A stretch of DNA of 64,000 bases from Cylindrobasidium torrendii FP15055 ss-10 (lineage: Eukaryota > Basidiomycota > Agaricomycetes > Agaricales > Physalacriaceae): positions 1 to 64,000 of the forward strand of contig KN880508.1 in NCBI GenBank assembly GCA_000934385.1, given 5' to 3'. This document shows, in pieces, positions 54,316 through 64,000 of this stretch. Made by a program: the position numbers and the translations under genes. Within the stretch, counting starts at the first letter, position 1. Each line of letters begins with the position of its first letter. Below the pieces are notes generated by a model. The model made no database searches, was not told the origin of the DNA, and saw only the letters and a program-made list of their open reading frames with translations.

Positions 54316-56563
54316 ATGACAGAAAAACGCGACGTTGCCAACCCTTTCCTGTTTGAATGCGCTTGGGAGGTCGCCAACAAGGTCGGCGGCATTTACACCG
54401 TTATCAAGACCAAAGTCCCCGTCACTGTCAGCGAGTACGGCGACCGGTACTGCCTCATTGGCCCGCTCTCGTACCGGACGGCGCCGATGGAGGTCGAGCA
54501 GGAGGAACCGACAGACGAGCATCTCGCCGCGACCCTCAGCGTTATGCGCGAAGCTGGCGTTAAATGCCTCTATGGCCGATGGCTCATTGAAGGCGCGCCC
54601 CACGTCCTTCTCTTCGACACCAGCAGCCAGTATGGACGTCTCGACGAATGGAAAACCGATCTTTGGAACCTCGCCGGTATTCCCAGTCCGCCCAGCGATC
54701 ATGAGACGAACGAGGCCATCGTCTTTGGATACATTGTCGCCTGGTTTCTCGGCGACTATGCTGCCCGCCAGCTCACCCACGCCATCATTGCCCATTTCCA
54801 CGAATGGCAGGCCGGCGTCGCCATCCCGCTTTGCCGGAAGAGGCACATCGATGTCACCACTGTTTTCACTACGCATGCCACCCTGCTCGGCCGCTATTTA
54901 TGTGCCGGGTCTGTCGATTTTTACAACAACCTCCAGTATTTCGATGTCGACCATGAGGCGGGAAAGCGCGGCATCTACCACCGCTACTGCATCGAGCGTT
55001 CCGCTACCCACTGCGCGGATGTCTTCACTACCGTCTCCCACATCACCGCATACGAGGCAGAGCACTTGCTCAAGCGCAAACCCGACGGGGTCGTTCCCAA
55101 CGGCCTCAACGTTGTTAAATTCCAGGCCATGCACGAATTCCAGAATCTTCATCAGACGTCCAAGGCCAAGATTAATGAGTTCATCCGCGGACACTTTTAC
55201 GGCCACTTTGATTTTGACCTTGAGAACACGCTCTACGTGCGTATTCTTTTGTTCCGATGTAATCCGCTCACACTCCTCCCCAGATGTTCACCGCTGGGCG
55301 CTATGAGTACCGCAACAAGGGTGTCGACATGTTCATCGAGTCCCTCGCCCGTCTCAACTATCGCTTGCAGAAGTCTGGCTCAAAGATGACAGTGGTCGCG
55401 TTCATCATCATGCCGGCAGCGACCAATTCGTACACTGTCGAGGCACTCAAGGGCCAGGCTGTGACGAAGCAACTCCGCGACACTGTGACAGAAATCCAGA
55501 ACCGCGTAGGCGCACGTCTCTTCGACCATGCTGCTCGCTACCACGGCGACAATGCGCCCCCAACGCCCGAGCTTCTCTCCAAAGAGGATGAAGTGCTGCT
55601 CAAGCGTCGTATATTTGCTCTCAAGCGCAACTCCCTTCCTCCTATCACCACCCACAACATGGTGGACGATGCCACCGACCCTGTCATCAACCAGATCCGA
55701 CGCGTGCGCCTCTTCAACCACTCGTACGATCGTGTCAAGATCATCTTCCATCCCGACTTCCTGAATTCGAGTAACCCAATTCTCGGTCTCGACTACGAGG
55801 AGTTCGTCCGTGGCTGCCATCTTGGTGTCTTCCCCAGCTACTACGAGCCATGGGGATACACCCCGGCAGAGTGTACCGTCATGGGTATTCCCAGCATCAC
55901 CACAAACCTTTCCGGCTTTGGTTGCTTCATGCAGGATCTCATCGAAGCGCCGGAGGATGAGGGCTGCTATATCGTCGACCGGCGCATGAAGGGCGTAGAC
56001 GACTCGGTGAACCAGCTCACGGACTGCATGTTCAGCTTCGTTAATAAGACCCGCCGCCAACGTATCAACCAGCGCAATAGGGTCGAGCGTCTGAGTCCCC
56101 TCCTCGACTGGAAGAACTTGGGCATCGAGTACAGCAAATCGCGACAGCTCGCGCTTCGCAGGGCGTACCCTGACCAGTTCTATGGAGAGGAGGATCCTCA
56201 CGACTACTTCGAGTTTGGCGGCCGCTTGCCACCCATGAGTGTGCCTGCGAGCCCGCGCTTCAGAGGTGCTGCGACGCCGGGAGATATGGGCACCTTGACG
56301 GAAGAGATGCAGAAGTTGCAGACTAGTGACTATAGGGGTGTTGATTATGATGAGGAAGACTCGTATCCTTTGTGAGTTTCTCTGTTGGTTGCTCTCTGTA
56401 TCGATGCTGACGTTGAGATAGCCCGCTTGTCATGAAGGTCAGGTCGAGGAGCGGTAGTGTGCGCAGTGGTGCCAGCACGCCGGGAGGCGGCGCGTTCGGC
56501 GCGCTCAGTGAAACGGACCTCATCGCGGCGGACAAGGCCCTCAGCCAGGTAAACGGTGTCTAG
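54316..56563 (+). CDS. Glycogen synthase (GT3 family)
   Basis: Exons 54316-55236, 55284-56371 and 56422-56563, 716 residues, matching the usual 700-740 of fungal enzymes. It transfers glucose from UDP-glucose to the growing alpha-1,4 chain of glycogen in the cytosol. The start matches yeast Gsy1/Gsy2: [20 protein letters not shown] at residues ~11-30, with the UDP-glucose-binding KVGG. Further landmarks are [80 protein letters not shown] (just after the first intron) and [20 protein letters not shown] near the catalytic Glu. The basic Arg cluster [12 protein letters not shown] (about residue 560) is the glucose-6-phosphate site region. The Ser-rich C-terminus is the usual target of inhibitory phosphorylation; sds22/PP1, also in this window, is a plausible opposing factor, as inference. 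Confidence 0.97.
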
Positions 56564-57004
56564 GATACTGAGGACCCGCCGCTTCGTCTTTGTTGTCGTT
56601 GTGCTGCCGCCGACGTGTTCCAAAGCATGTCTGTGGAAGAAAGACTGTGGGGAGTTGGGATGCCTCTCAAGAGACGTATACATGTACTACTACTGCACCT
56701 TGTTATACCTAGAGTGTGTTGTGTGTTTTCTTGTGCTCATAAACATGTTGTTTGCGTTGCAATGCGAAAAATTTCTGTTTGCGCCGAGGTGTGTTCGAAT
56801 CAATTAGCCTGTAATAATTATTTGCAGTGTGTTGCTTTCGCAGTATCTACTGATAATGAAAAGAAAAAAAGCATTGGCACTTAGACTTTCCCTATACGTC
56901 GTAACTGATCGTGAGAACATTGTGCTTATACAAGGTACTTTCGATCCATTTGCATCCTGATTCGCGTACACACACCACCCTCTACCTACGTCCACGTTAC
57001 ATTT
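56564..57004. other. Intergenic, no gene recognised
   Basis: This is the shared 3' region of glycogen synthase and the convergent UGT gene. Confidence 0.5.
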
Positions 57005-58438
57005 CTAACAGCAAATTTTCATCAGATCCATCTTCAGACTATCGATTTCCCTATTCCTCGTCCCATCAATTCCGAGTGCTACCATTCTCATCCGTCCCCC
57101 TATTTCCAGCGATGCCTTCCTCTTTTCTTCCCACTGCTTCTGGTCGTACACCGATTCAAGAAGATCCTCAAGCTTGGAATCGGCATTCTCCGGAAACCTC
57201 GGTGTCCTGTTCGAATGCACCCTTGGGTTGATAGATAGATGGCCGAACGAAGTCCCCAACGCCTCCATCCACTTGGCATCGATGAACTGGTCGCCGAACA
57301 CTGGCGCAGTAAGCATAGGGATGCTGGAGAGCAAAGACTCGGTGACGCTGCCCCAGCCGGCATGACTGAAGCAGCATCGGACCGAAGGATGCGCTAGGAC
57401 GTCGAGCTGCGGCGCCCATTTCACTACGCGGAATTTCGACGGGTCGGCGTCAGGGAAGAGCGCGGCCGAGTCCTGCGGAGACCGGTTCACGAAAAGAGTG
57501 GGGATATGGAGGCGCGTCACGGTAGCGTGTATCATCTTGCACTGCTGCTCGGAGAAGAACCGCCCGCTCCCCAGTGCGATGTACAGGACGGAGCGCTTCG
57601 GATGACTGTCCAGAAATTCAATAGAAGCTTGCTGTTCCAGTGAAAGCTCCTTGAGTCTTTCCGCCCGTATGTTCTCGTCTCCCTCGACGGCCTTGAGGAA
57701 CCATTCTGGACACACAGGTCCGGCGAAGAACGATGGCGTATCTCTCTTAGGCGCCGCGTCGCGTATGGCACCTTCCAGAGGAATACATCCCGCACCATAG
57801 ATAACTCCATCGACACGATCCCAAACCGACCGACCCATGATAGCCGCCGCCATAGGCGACGTGATGTCTACCAGGTCAACATTGATGAATTCGACGAGCT
57901 TTCCGTCGCGTCCCACCAGTCCGGGGATGGTCAGCAGGCCATCGGGGTCGTTCTCAACAGTCTCCTTCGATACGGTTTGGAATAAATCGAAAAACGCGAC
58001 GCCGGCGGTGAAGATAAGGAAGACCTTCATCCCGTGCGCACGGTAGGTGTCATACGTCTGGGTGAAGAAAAGGTCGATGATAACGACCTTGAACGTGTCT
58101 TGTCCATATTTGACCTCCAGTGCATTGAGAGCCTTGTTGACGAGAGAAGAGAGAGTGGGCTTAAAGTAAAAGTCGCCAAATGGACGGTCACGTTCATCGA
58201 TCCAGTCCTCAAGCTCGCCGTCCTGCAGGATGGCATCGATGATGAGGTCCCCGGCAGTGATGGGAACAGTGTCGAATCCTGCGCTTTCGATGTGCTTGAG
58301 TGTCAGCTTGCTGCTGTGAACAAGAAGATGGACGGTAAATGCGTCGAGGAGGCGGTATATCGTGTTCAGAGTAACAATAGTATGGCTGACGAGTGCGCCT
58401 GGGAAGACCAGGATGTGGGGCTTGGTGAGAGTGGCCAT
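57005..58438 (-). CDS. UDP-glycosyltransferase (GT1 family), paralogue 2
   Basis: Single-exon gene of 477 residues, closely similar to the UGT at 41720 along its full length, despite 14 kb distance and opposite orientation. The N-terminal HILVFPGALVSHTIVTLNTI and the donor box WAPQLDVLAHPSVRCCFSHA, GWGSVTESLLSSIPMLTAP, FGDQFIDAKWMEALGTSFG are intact. The Met of MATLTKPHIL is taken as start; nine more in-frame codons upstream are probably UTR. A TATA box lies at 58479-58485. The acceptor substrate is unknown. Confidence 0.9.
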   Translation of the reverse strand: MATLTKPHILVFPGALVSHTIVTLNTIYRLLDAFTVHLLVHSSKLTLKHIESAGFDTVPITAGDLIIDAILQDGELEDWIDERDRPFGDFYFKPTLSSLVNKALNALEVKYGQDTFKVVIIDLFFTQTYDTYRAHGMKVFLIFTAGVAFFDLFQTVSKETVENDPDGLLTIPGLVGRDGKLVEFINVDLVDITSPMAAAIMGRSVWDRVDGVIYGAGCIPLEGAIRDAAPKRDTPSFFAGPVCPEWFLKAVEGDENIRAERLKELSLEQQASIEFLDSHPKRSVLYIALGSGRFFSEQQCKMIHATVTRLHIPTLFVNRSPQDSAALFPDADPSKFRVVKWAPQLDVLAHPSVRCCFSHAGWGSVTESLLSSIPMLTAPVFGDQFIDAKWMEALGTSFGHLSINPRVHSNRTPRFPENADSKLEDLLESVYDQKQWEEKRKASLEIGGRMRMVALGIDGTRNREIDSLKMDLMKICC

Positions 58439-58478
58439 GGGAAAGTGTCTTGCAGAACGGAACACCGTGCGAGCTTGT

Positions 58479-58485
58479 TTTTATA
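58479..58485 (-). promoter_or_regulatory. TATA box of UGT paralogue 2
   Basis: TATAAAA on the reverse strand, 41 bp upstream of the start codon, like that of paralogue 1. Confidence 0.55.
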
Positions 58486-58735
58486 GCATACCAAATGCCA
58501 GATGACTACCACAGGGGAACCAGGTTTCGTGGTCCATCTTTACATGCTCGTATTAGCATCTAAAAAAGAAGCTGAGAAGTGCACGCCGTATGACGAGGAA
58601 CCCTTTGGGAACCCTGCTCACTGGTGCCCAAGGCTGCGCCATACCGATGCTCGATGATCTATACGATGTACTTATGTATATCACAATATCGTGTCCAAAG
58701 TATGTTAACTAAGGTATATATAGTGCAATTCAACT

Positions 58736-60163
58736 CTAGTACAGCTCCAATAACAGGGACTTCAGGCCATCCACCTCCTGCTTCTTCGTACCATCTTCAT
58801 TCAACGCCGAAGCTCTCATTCTCGCCCCGATATCAACCGAAACCCTCTTCTTGTCCTCCCATAGCTCCTGGTCGTACACTGCCCTTAATAACTCCTCTAG
58901 CCTCTCCTCCCCATTGTCGGGGAACTTGGGCACCGGGTTGCTATGGTCAGCTACAACCCTCGGGTTCACAGACGCCTCGCCAAACGACGTCCCCAGCGCC
59001 GTCATCCACTTGCCATTGAAGAACTGGTCTCCGAAAACCGGGGCAGTGAGCATAGGGACGCTGGCGACGAGAGCCTCGGTGACACTTCCCCATCCTCCAT
59101 GGCTGAGGTAGCAGCGAACAGACGGATGTGCAAGAACGTCAAGCTGAGGCGCCCACTTCACAACACAGAATCTTGATACGTCGGCGTCTGGGAAGAGCGT
59201 GACCGAATCGAGGGGGTTACGGTTGACAAACAGTGTAGGGATCCCAAGGCGCGTCGTGATGTCGAAAATCAACTTGGCTTGCGTCTCGCTGAAGTAACGC
59301 TCGCTGCCCAATGCGATATACAGGACCGAATGGCTGGGATGCTTGTCCAGAAAATCAATAGCGACCTTCTGCTCCTCGGTGAGTCCCTTGATGCGGCGGA
59401 GACGGACATCCTCATTGCCCTCCACGGCCTTAAGAAACCATTCAGGACAGACAGGGCCCGTCATGAACGACGGGATGCTGCTCTTGGGCCCGGCAACCCG
59501 TATATGGCCCTCCAGCGCGATACACGTACTGCCCAGGATCATTCCGTCAGCACTCTTCCATAGCGGGACGCTCATTTGGATGACCGGTGCCAGCACCTCA
59601 ATAAAGTCGATGTAGGGGAATGCGACGAGCTGGCCGTCCCTCCCGACGAGTCCGGGAAACGTCAACAGGTCGTCTGGGCGGTCCTCGATATCCTCCTTGG
59701 ACACACGGGTGAATGTGTCGAGGAACGTGCCAGCGGCAGTGAAAATAAGAAAAATCTTCAGTCCGTGCTGGCGATAAGTGTCGAACACCAGGCCGTAAAA
59801 CATGTCGATAACGAGCGCTTTGAACGCGCCTTTGCCGTACTTGCCCTCCAGGGCAAGAAGCGCTTTTTCATTGTGCGCGATAAGACTAGGCTTGAAGTAG
59901 AAGTCAACGAATCCGAGGAGGTCATCCGTCCAGTCTTCGAGTTCGCCGTCCTTTAGGAGAGGCTCTATGACGAGGTTGCCAGTGTCGATGGGCGCGGTGT
60001 CGAAACCAGAACTCCTAATTTGATGCAGGATGAGCTTTTGGCTATGGACCAGCAGATGGACGGTGAATGTGTCGAGAAGTTGATAAATCGTGTTGAGCGT
60101 CACAATCGTGTGGCTGGTGAAAGGCCCTGGGAAGACGAGAATGCGAGGTCTGGTGATAGTCAT
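58736..60163 (-). CDS. UDP-glycosyltransferase (GT1 family), paralogue 3
   Basis: Single-exon gene of 475 residues, directly upstream of paralogue 2 in the same orientation (about 300 bp apart), but more diverged from the other two than they are from each other. The N-terminus is RILVFPGPFTSHTIVTLNTI. The donor box is WAPQLDVLAHPSVRCYLSHG with GWGSVTEALVASVPMLTAP and FGDQFFNGKWM. I start at MTITRP by alignment with the paralogues, although the frame is open 22 codons further. Probably cytosolic; acceptor unknown. Confidence 0.9.
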   Translation of the reverse strand: MTITRPRILVFPGPFTSHTIVTLNTIYQLLDTFTVHLLVHSQKLILHQIRSSGFDTAPIDTGNLVIEPLLKDGELEDWTDDLLGFVDFYFKPSLIAHNEKALLALEGKYGKGAFKALVIDMFYGLVFDTYRQHGLKIFLIFTAAGTFLDTFTRVSKEDIEDRPDDLLTFPGLVGRDGQLVAFPYIDFIEVLAPVIQMSVPLWKSADGMILGSTCIALEGHIRVAGPKSSIPSFMTGPVCPEWFLKAVEGNEDVRLRRIKGLTEEQKVAIDFLDKHPSHSVLYIALGSERYFSETQAKLIFDITTRLGIPTLFVNRNPLDSVTLFPDADVSRFCVVKWAPQLDVLAHPSVRCYLSHGGWGSVTEALVASVPMLTAPVFGDQFFNGKWMTALGTSFGEASVNPRVVADHSNPVPKFPDNGEERLEELLRAVYDQELWEDKKRVSVDIGARMRASALNEDGTKKQEVDGLKSLLLELY

Positions 60164-60556
60164 GGTGCAGGATGGACTTGGGGTCATCGCGGGAGATGTC
60201 GTGCTTTTAAACTTGCAAGAGAATCCCATTGCGGTTATGGAGGCAACCGGCTACTCGGAATATATTCCATGGGAGTCAAACCGGGTTAGCGCCCATGTAT
60301 CTATTTTGCAGCATACTTGTGTATTTATCGGTGCACAACTATGCGATGGATGGGGTTGACAACGCGAAGCGTAGGACACCTCGGTTCCGTGCACACTGCA
60401 TTCACTCATGGATGGAGGTGGCGGGTTGCTATCTTCGGTGTGAAATCTGGCCCAGCTGTCAAATCATGGGTGCGACTTGCAAGCACTCTGAGTCCATATA
60501 AAACCGATTTACGATTCTCATGTTCAAGTAATATACACACCACATTTCTTCTCTGC
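60164..60556. other. Intergenic, no gene recognised
   Basis: This lies between the UGT start and the proteasome gene's stop. No feature seen. Confidence 0.5.
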
Positions 60557-61571
60557 TTACTGTGTCTGCGCGCCGTATCCACGAATTCCCTCCGCAAAGC
60601 CCCAAGTAGTATCCTGACTCTTTGAGTCTGAGATCTCGACCCCCTGCGCCGTTACCTTTGCGATTTGATACTAGAAACACGGTCAGCTATCGCTCCTTCA
60701 GTTGTATAACAACGCGCCTTGTTCAAACTCCTCGCATCTCTGTAGTATAGCACCTTCAACGAGTCCTCAAGAATCTTGACGGCCTCTGCTTCCGTGAGGG
60801 TATCCTCCCGACCTTCGACAGCCTTGCGCAGCAGTGGTTGCGCAATGTACGCGCCGTATCCGGTAGCCAGAGTGGACGCGCTGTAAGTTGTGCCGAGGAG
60901 GTCGACGTACGCCAAGAATCGCTTGCCCTCTGGCGAGCAGCCGCCAACGAGCAGTGAGTTCCATAGCGGGTTGATCTTCGAACGTCTAGCGTAGAGAAGC
61001 TGTATGCATTGTCAATTCATGAAGTTCACGGTATTATAGAAGTGGGAAAGTTACTGAAGACTCACGTTGCTCAAGTACTCGTGGATCTCCTTTGCACCAA
61101 GATTGTGTCCATCCGAATGTGTAATCTCGTCGATGACAAGCTCGTCCAATTCGCGTTGCAGATACTGGAAGTCGGACATGTCGCCGGAAGCGCCGACGAT
61201 GGTGGATGAACCAACTTGAATAACACGCTTGACATCTTTGAAGCGGGCAAGAGAGCCATACGACGCGAGATTATCAGCAGCAAGCATTACACCGTTCGCA
61301 TACTTGATGGCAAGGACGGAAGCGCCTGTAACAATGGGTTGTCTAGATATATGATGAGGTTGCGGGGCGTCTTAGAATGGATGGTGATACGCACTGGGTG
61401 TGCTGCACGCTATCCTCGAAAGTTTGTGTGTTCATGGGTCGTTGGGGGATTGGGTACGTGCCGTATGGATCAGCCATATCATTGCGCTATCACAATCGCA
61501 GTGAATACATGTGCCCCAATATCAGTAGAGAGACGTACGGGACGGCCCCAGTTCATCGGGTGGTGATCCAT
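60557..61571 (-). CDS. PRE4: 20S proteasome subunit beta-7 (PRE4/PSMB4-type)
   Basis: Five exons on the reverse strand: 61571-61539, 61486-61395, 61342-61066, 60999-60718, 60670-60557, giving 265 residues (human PSMB4 has 264). This is a non-catalytic beta subunit of the 20S core particle. A ~40-residue propeptide (with YPIPQRPMNTQTFEDSVQHT) ends before the mature start TQQPIVTGASVLAIKYANGV. Then come MLAADNLASYGSLARFKDV, GASGDMSDFQYLQRELDELV, RSKINPLWNSLLVGG, AYVDLLGTTYSASTLATGYG and the C-terminal VTAQGVEISD. The last intron (60671-60717) has a GC donor (GCGCGT) and an AG acceptor; without it the protein would lose its conserved C-terminal arm. Confidence 0.95.
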
Positions 61572-62046
61572 CGTGTATTATGTTTCCTGCTCCTGCTTGT
61601 CAGCCTGGTCGCCTCGTTATGTGTTTTCTTTCTGACAGGTTGGTGGTACCCAGCGGCGACTGTTTGAATGTAATAAGGAGATTTGACGCGTGCCGCGGTG
61701 CGATGGGCGTTCCAGTCCAAGTGACGCGTACGACGCGCGTCAGCCACCGTTCCCGGTCCGATCGCACCGATCTGCAACAAACAGCCGCAAAGGCGCGGCG
61801 CCATAATGATATTATTGCATGAAGGTGCGGTCTACATAACCTTAACAAGCTTTGGAATTACTTCGGAACTCAATTTGTTTCCCAGTCAAGCCAGGCAGTC
61901 TGAGTCAATTTAAATGGTGCTTTAAACGTGATTACGCCTAATCAACACAACTTGCATTTAAGCGCCTAATTGTACACACATGGATTATAAACTACAAGAA
62001 AAATATGTATAAATAACGAAAGAGAGTGAGTAGGAGAGAACAGATT
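61572..62046. other. Intergenic, no gene recognised
   Basis: Promoter side of the proteasome gene and 3' side of the metacaspase gene. Nothing else seen. Confidence 0.5.
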
Positions 62047-63877
62047 TTAGGGTGTAAATCTTTGCTGCATGTCCAATGGTCGGATACTTGAAAGCTGTGC
62101 CAGTTCCCCATTCAGCTTCAGCGACGACTGCGAAAATTGGCACAAAACACGCACCTGGGGGTCCTGAAAATTGTCTATGTCCTGTGGCTGAGTCGATTTC
62201 ACTGATTTTCGCTTCCCACCCTTACTAAGATATGCTTTCCAGCGCTGCTTGTAATCCTTCCATTCCAAATGCCGTTTCAATGCATGACTATGCATCCTCA
62301 CGCTTAGCAAGCTCATGAGCTCAGAAAGAGTAGGGTTCGGGTTTCCAGAGAGGATATCGACGAGCGCGGTGGACATGCTCGAGCCATCCGCGTCCTCCCA
62401 GGATTGCTGATCATCCTTGCACGCGCCGAACGCCAATACAAGAGGCGTTTCGTCCGTGCGGAGAGCCCCCAGGCCATCGAGCGAGAAGTGATCAGGGTCG
62501 CATAGGCCATCGCAAGCCCAAAGTGGCTGCGGGCTGTCGTATATCACAGGCGTTGTCTCTCCCGACGTGCAGGGGAGAGTCGTCGTTGATGATATAGGAA
62601 GGTCGTGCTTGGGTACTGACGTCCGTAGAGGTGATGGAGAAGGTAAAGGGGATGTCATACGCGCAGACGAGCCCAGCTGAATGGGAGGTGCGTACTGATA
62701 AGGCAAGCCCAAAGTCATGAGCTTCTGCTTGCTTCGCCCCCGAGCCTGGCGGTATCTCTCTTGCCTCTGCTTCTGCATTGCTCGCATCTGGGAGGGGGCC
62801 GAATGAGCGGAAGTCTCGCTCGTCTGGTCCATCGCTACGGCGCCGGATTCTTCCGTGGGAGAGTCTTTTTCGAGAATAAGCATCTATTTCCTGAACGGGC
62901 TCAAGGGATTGTTCGCACCCATAGCGTTTCGCCGAACGATGCGGTTCCATATCGAATCACTACGCCTACGGCCCTTGCTCAGCCACGGCACATAAACTCT
63001 GTTGCATCGGAAGTGATCCAGGTCGAGCAGCGATGCGCTGTGACAAGAGTCAAAGACAGCAATGAGCTGGGAACGCTTGGGTAGTGCGTCAACCAGTTTC
63101 TCCTTGAGAACGTTATCACGGATAAACATGCCCGCCATGTCCTCCTCACAAGGCAACGGAATCAGACACTCGTCCATCCCATCCTCCTCGGTATTGTTGT
63201 CATTCTGGACTTGGTCTGTATGACCGCAATACAGGAAAAAGAAATGATCCCTAGCCGAACCTGCAGAAACAAAGGTGTCGATTTGACGCAGGATGTTCTT
63301 TCGTGTGGGCTGAAGAGATGGGTCAATGCCGTAGATGTCGAGCATGACCGTAATATTTGCAGGATCATACTGGTAAGCCTCTTCGCAAGTCGTGAGCTGT
63401 TGCTTTGGTGAGAAGGAAAATGCACACACCCACTAGCAGTGCTTGTATTTCCTTCACATTTTGATGCGACACAGTGAGTTCATGTGTAGCCTGCGGCTGT
63501 TCAGTGGACTTGTAATTGATGCCAATGAGGAGCGCCAGTATTTTGGGAACGCGCGATGCCGAGGATATAATTGGCCGGTTCCTACTGGGAGCCGCCCTCA
63601 AAGGTCTACTACGCGAAGGAGACTGCACAGAGACGACAGTCGTCTGTGTGTCCGTGTTCGTGGGCACCGCGTTTTGCTCCGGGGACGTCGGTCGTCGGCG
63701 TCGTATCATGAAAAGTCCGCAGAAGGAAACGCAAATGTAAGTGCACTGCTCGTCATCATCTCGTGTTTCTTCCGGGGGAGAGACGATATGCTGGACAGAC
63801 TCGGATGCCAGCGACGTTTCTCCGCCACTACGCTTCCTGAACGGCCAAGGCGCTCGAAAGTTTAAAGGAGTCTTCAT
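62047..63877 (-). CDS. Metacaspase (clan CD cysteine peptidase)
   Basis: Exons on the reverse strand: 63877-63434, 63396-62919, 62834-62047, giving 569 residues. An Arg/Ser/Pro-rich N-terminal region of ~110 residues precedes the caspase fold, which starts KILALLIGINYK. The His of the catalytic dyad is in FFFLYCGHTDQ (about His207) and the Cys in VFDSCHSASLLDLDH (about Cys266). The usual motif is YSGHG, so Ser-to-Cys and Gly-to-Thr changes flank the His. A mushroom-type insert with NRVYVPWLSKGRRR and a long tail of ~250 residues follow, with Ser/Pro-rich and helical basic parts. Metacaspases cleave after Arg or Lys and act in stress responses and cell death. The first intron is only 37 nt; the second is 84 nt. 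Confidence 0.85.
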
Positions 63878-64000
63878 CGCGTTGTTACGTGATGACTCAG
63901 AGTAGATGGATAGAAGTGTGATAGAGGTGGTAGAAGCAGACCTTAGCATGTCAAGCGTTATATACTGCCATGAGATCAACAGGGCGACGCCAAACACGCA

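Noticed and set aside
54335..55306. 323-codon + strand frame within glycogen synthase
   Set aside because: Ser/Pro/Arg-rich translation in a second frame of a highly conserved enzyme gene; an overlap artefact of GC-rich codon usage.
62884..62950. In-frame stop in the metacaspase gene as sign of a pseudogene
   Set aside because: An 84-nt intron with a GTGCGA donor and a CCGTAG acceptor (62835-62918) removes the stop and keeps the frame, and both catalytic residues are intact.

Overview
The window comes from a filamentous basidiomycete, most likely a mushroom-forming Agaricomycete. Genes are dense and on both strands. Most spliced genes carry short introns (about 37-109 nt, mostly 46-67) with GT..AG ends. 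The gene families fit that group: TPR-CHAT proteins, an expanded F-box family, a DUF6533-like seven-helix membrane protein, UDP-glycosyltransferases, a CAP59-type mannosyltransferase and a metacaspase. No ribosomal, viral or bacterial genes were seen. All splice sites below were placed by eye from frame continuity and family conservation, not from transcripts.

Region 1 (0-14 kb) is a TPR-CHAT locus between two copies of a GH27-like glycosidase segment in the same orientation: an internally deleted pseudogene at 0.43-1.3 kb and an intact secreted gene at 12.2-14.0 kb. Two TPR-CHAT modules lie in tandem on the + strand (3.8-12.1 kb). Both keep the His/Cys pair of the caspase-like CHAT fold. Ahead of each module is an array of tiny exons separated by near-identical 49-nt phase-0 introns (nine in all). 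The second array splices in frame to the end of the first CHAT domain, so the pair can be read as one TPR-CHAT-TPR-CHAT protein of about 2,567 residues. This is the most unusual feature of the window.

Region 2 (14-41 kb) holds an unrecognised membrane protein (14.4-16.6), two tandem F-box genes (17.6-20.7), a mitochondrial 2-oxodicarboxylate carrier with a 5-nt exon (21.3-22.6), a small secreted cysteine-rich peptide gene (23.2-23.5), a non-autonomous element with terminal inverted repeats (24.3-25.7), an F-box gene head-to-head with a CAP59-type mannosyltransferase (27.0-30.3), a seven-helix gene with two decayed relatives (31-35.6), a TMEM19-like gene (35.8-36.7), two convergent F-box genes (36.9-39.5) and an sds22-like phosphatase regulator (40.1-41.1).

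Region 3 (41-64 kb) holds three UDP-glycosyltransferase paralogues (41.7, 57.0 and 58.7 kb), a probable mitochondrial protein of unknown function (43.7-46.1), more F-box genes (46.7, 51.1, 52.4; the last two divergent from an 86-bp gap), a tRNA-Arg(CCG) with a 19-nt intron, a bHLH regulator (50.0), glycogen synthase (54.3-56.6), proteasome subunit beta-7/PRE4 (60.6-61.6) and a metacaspase (62.0-63.9).

In function the window mixes single-copy housekeeping genes (carrier, sds22, glycogen synthase, proteasome beta-7) with fast-evolving lineage-expanded families (F-box, UGT, CHAT, seven-helix). The expanded families show the fragments, frameshifts and tandem copies expected of birth-and-death evolution.
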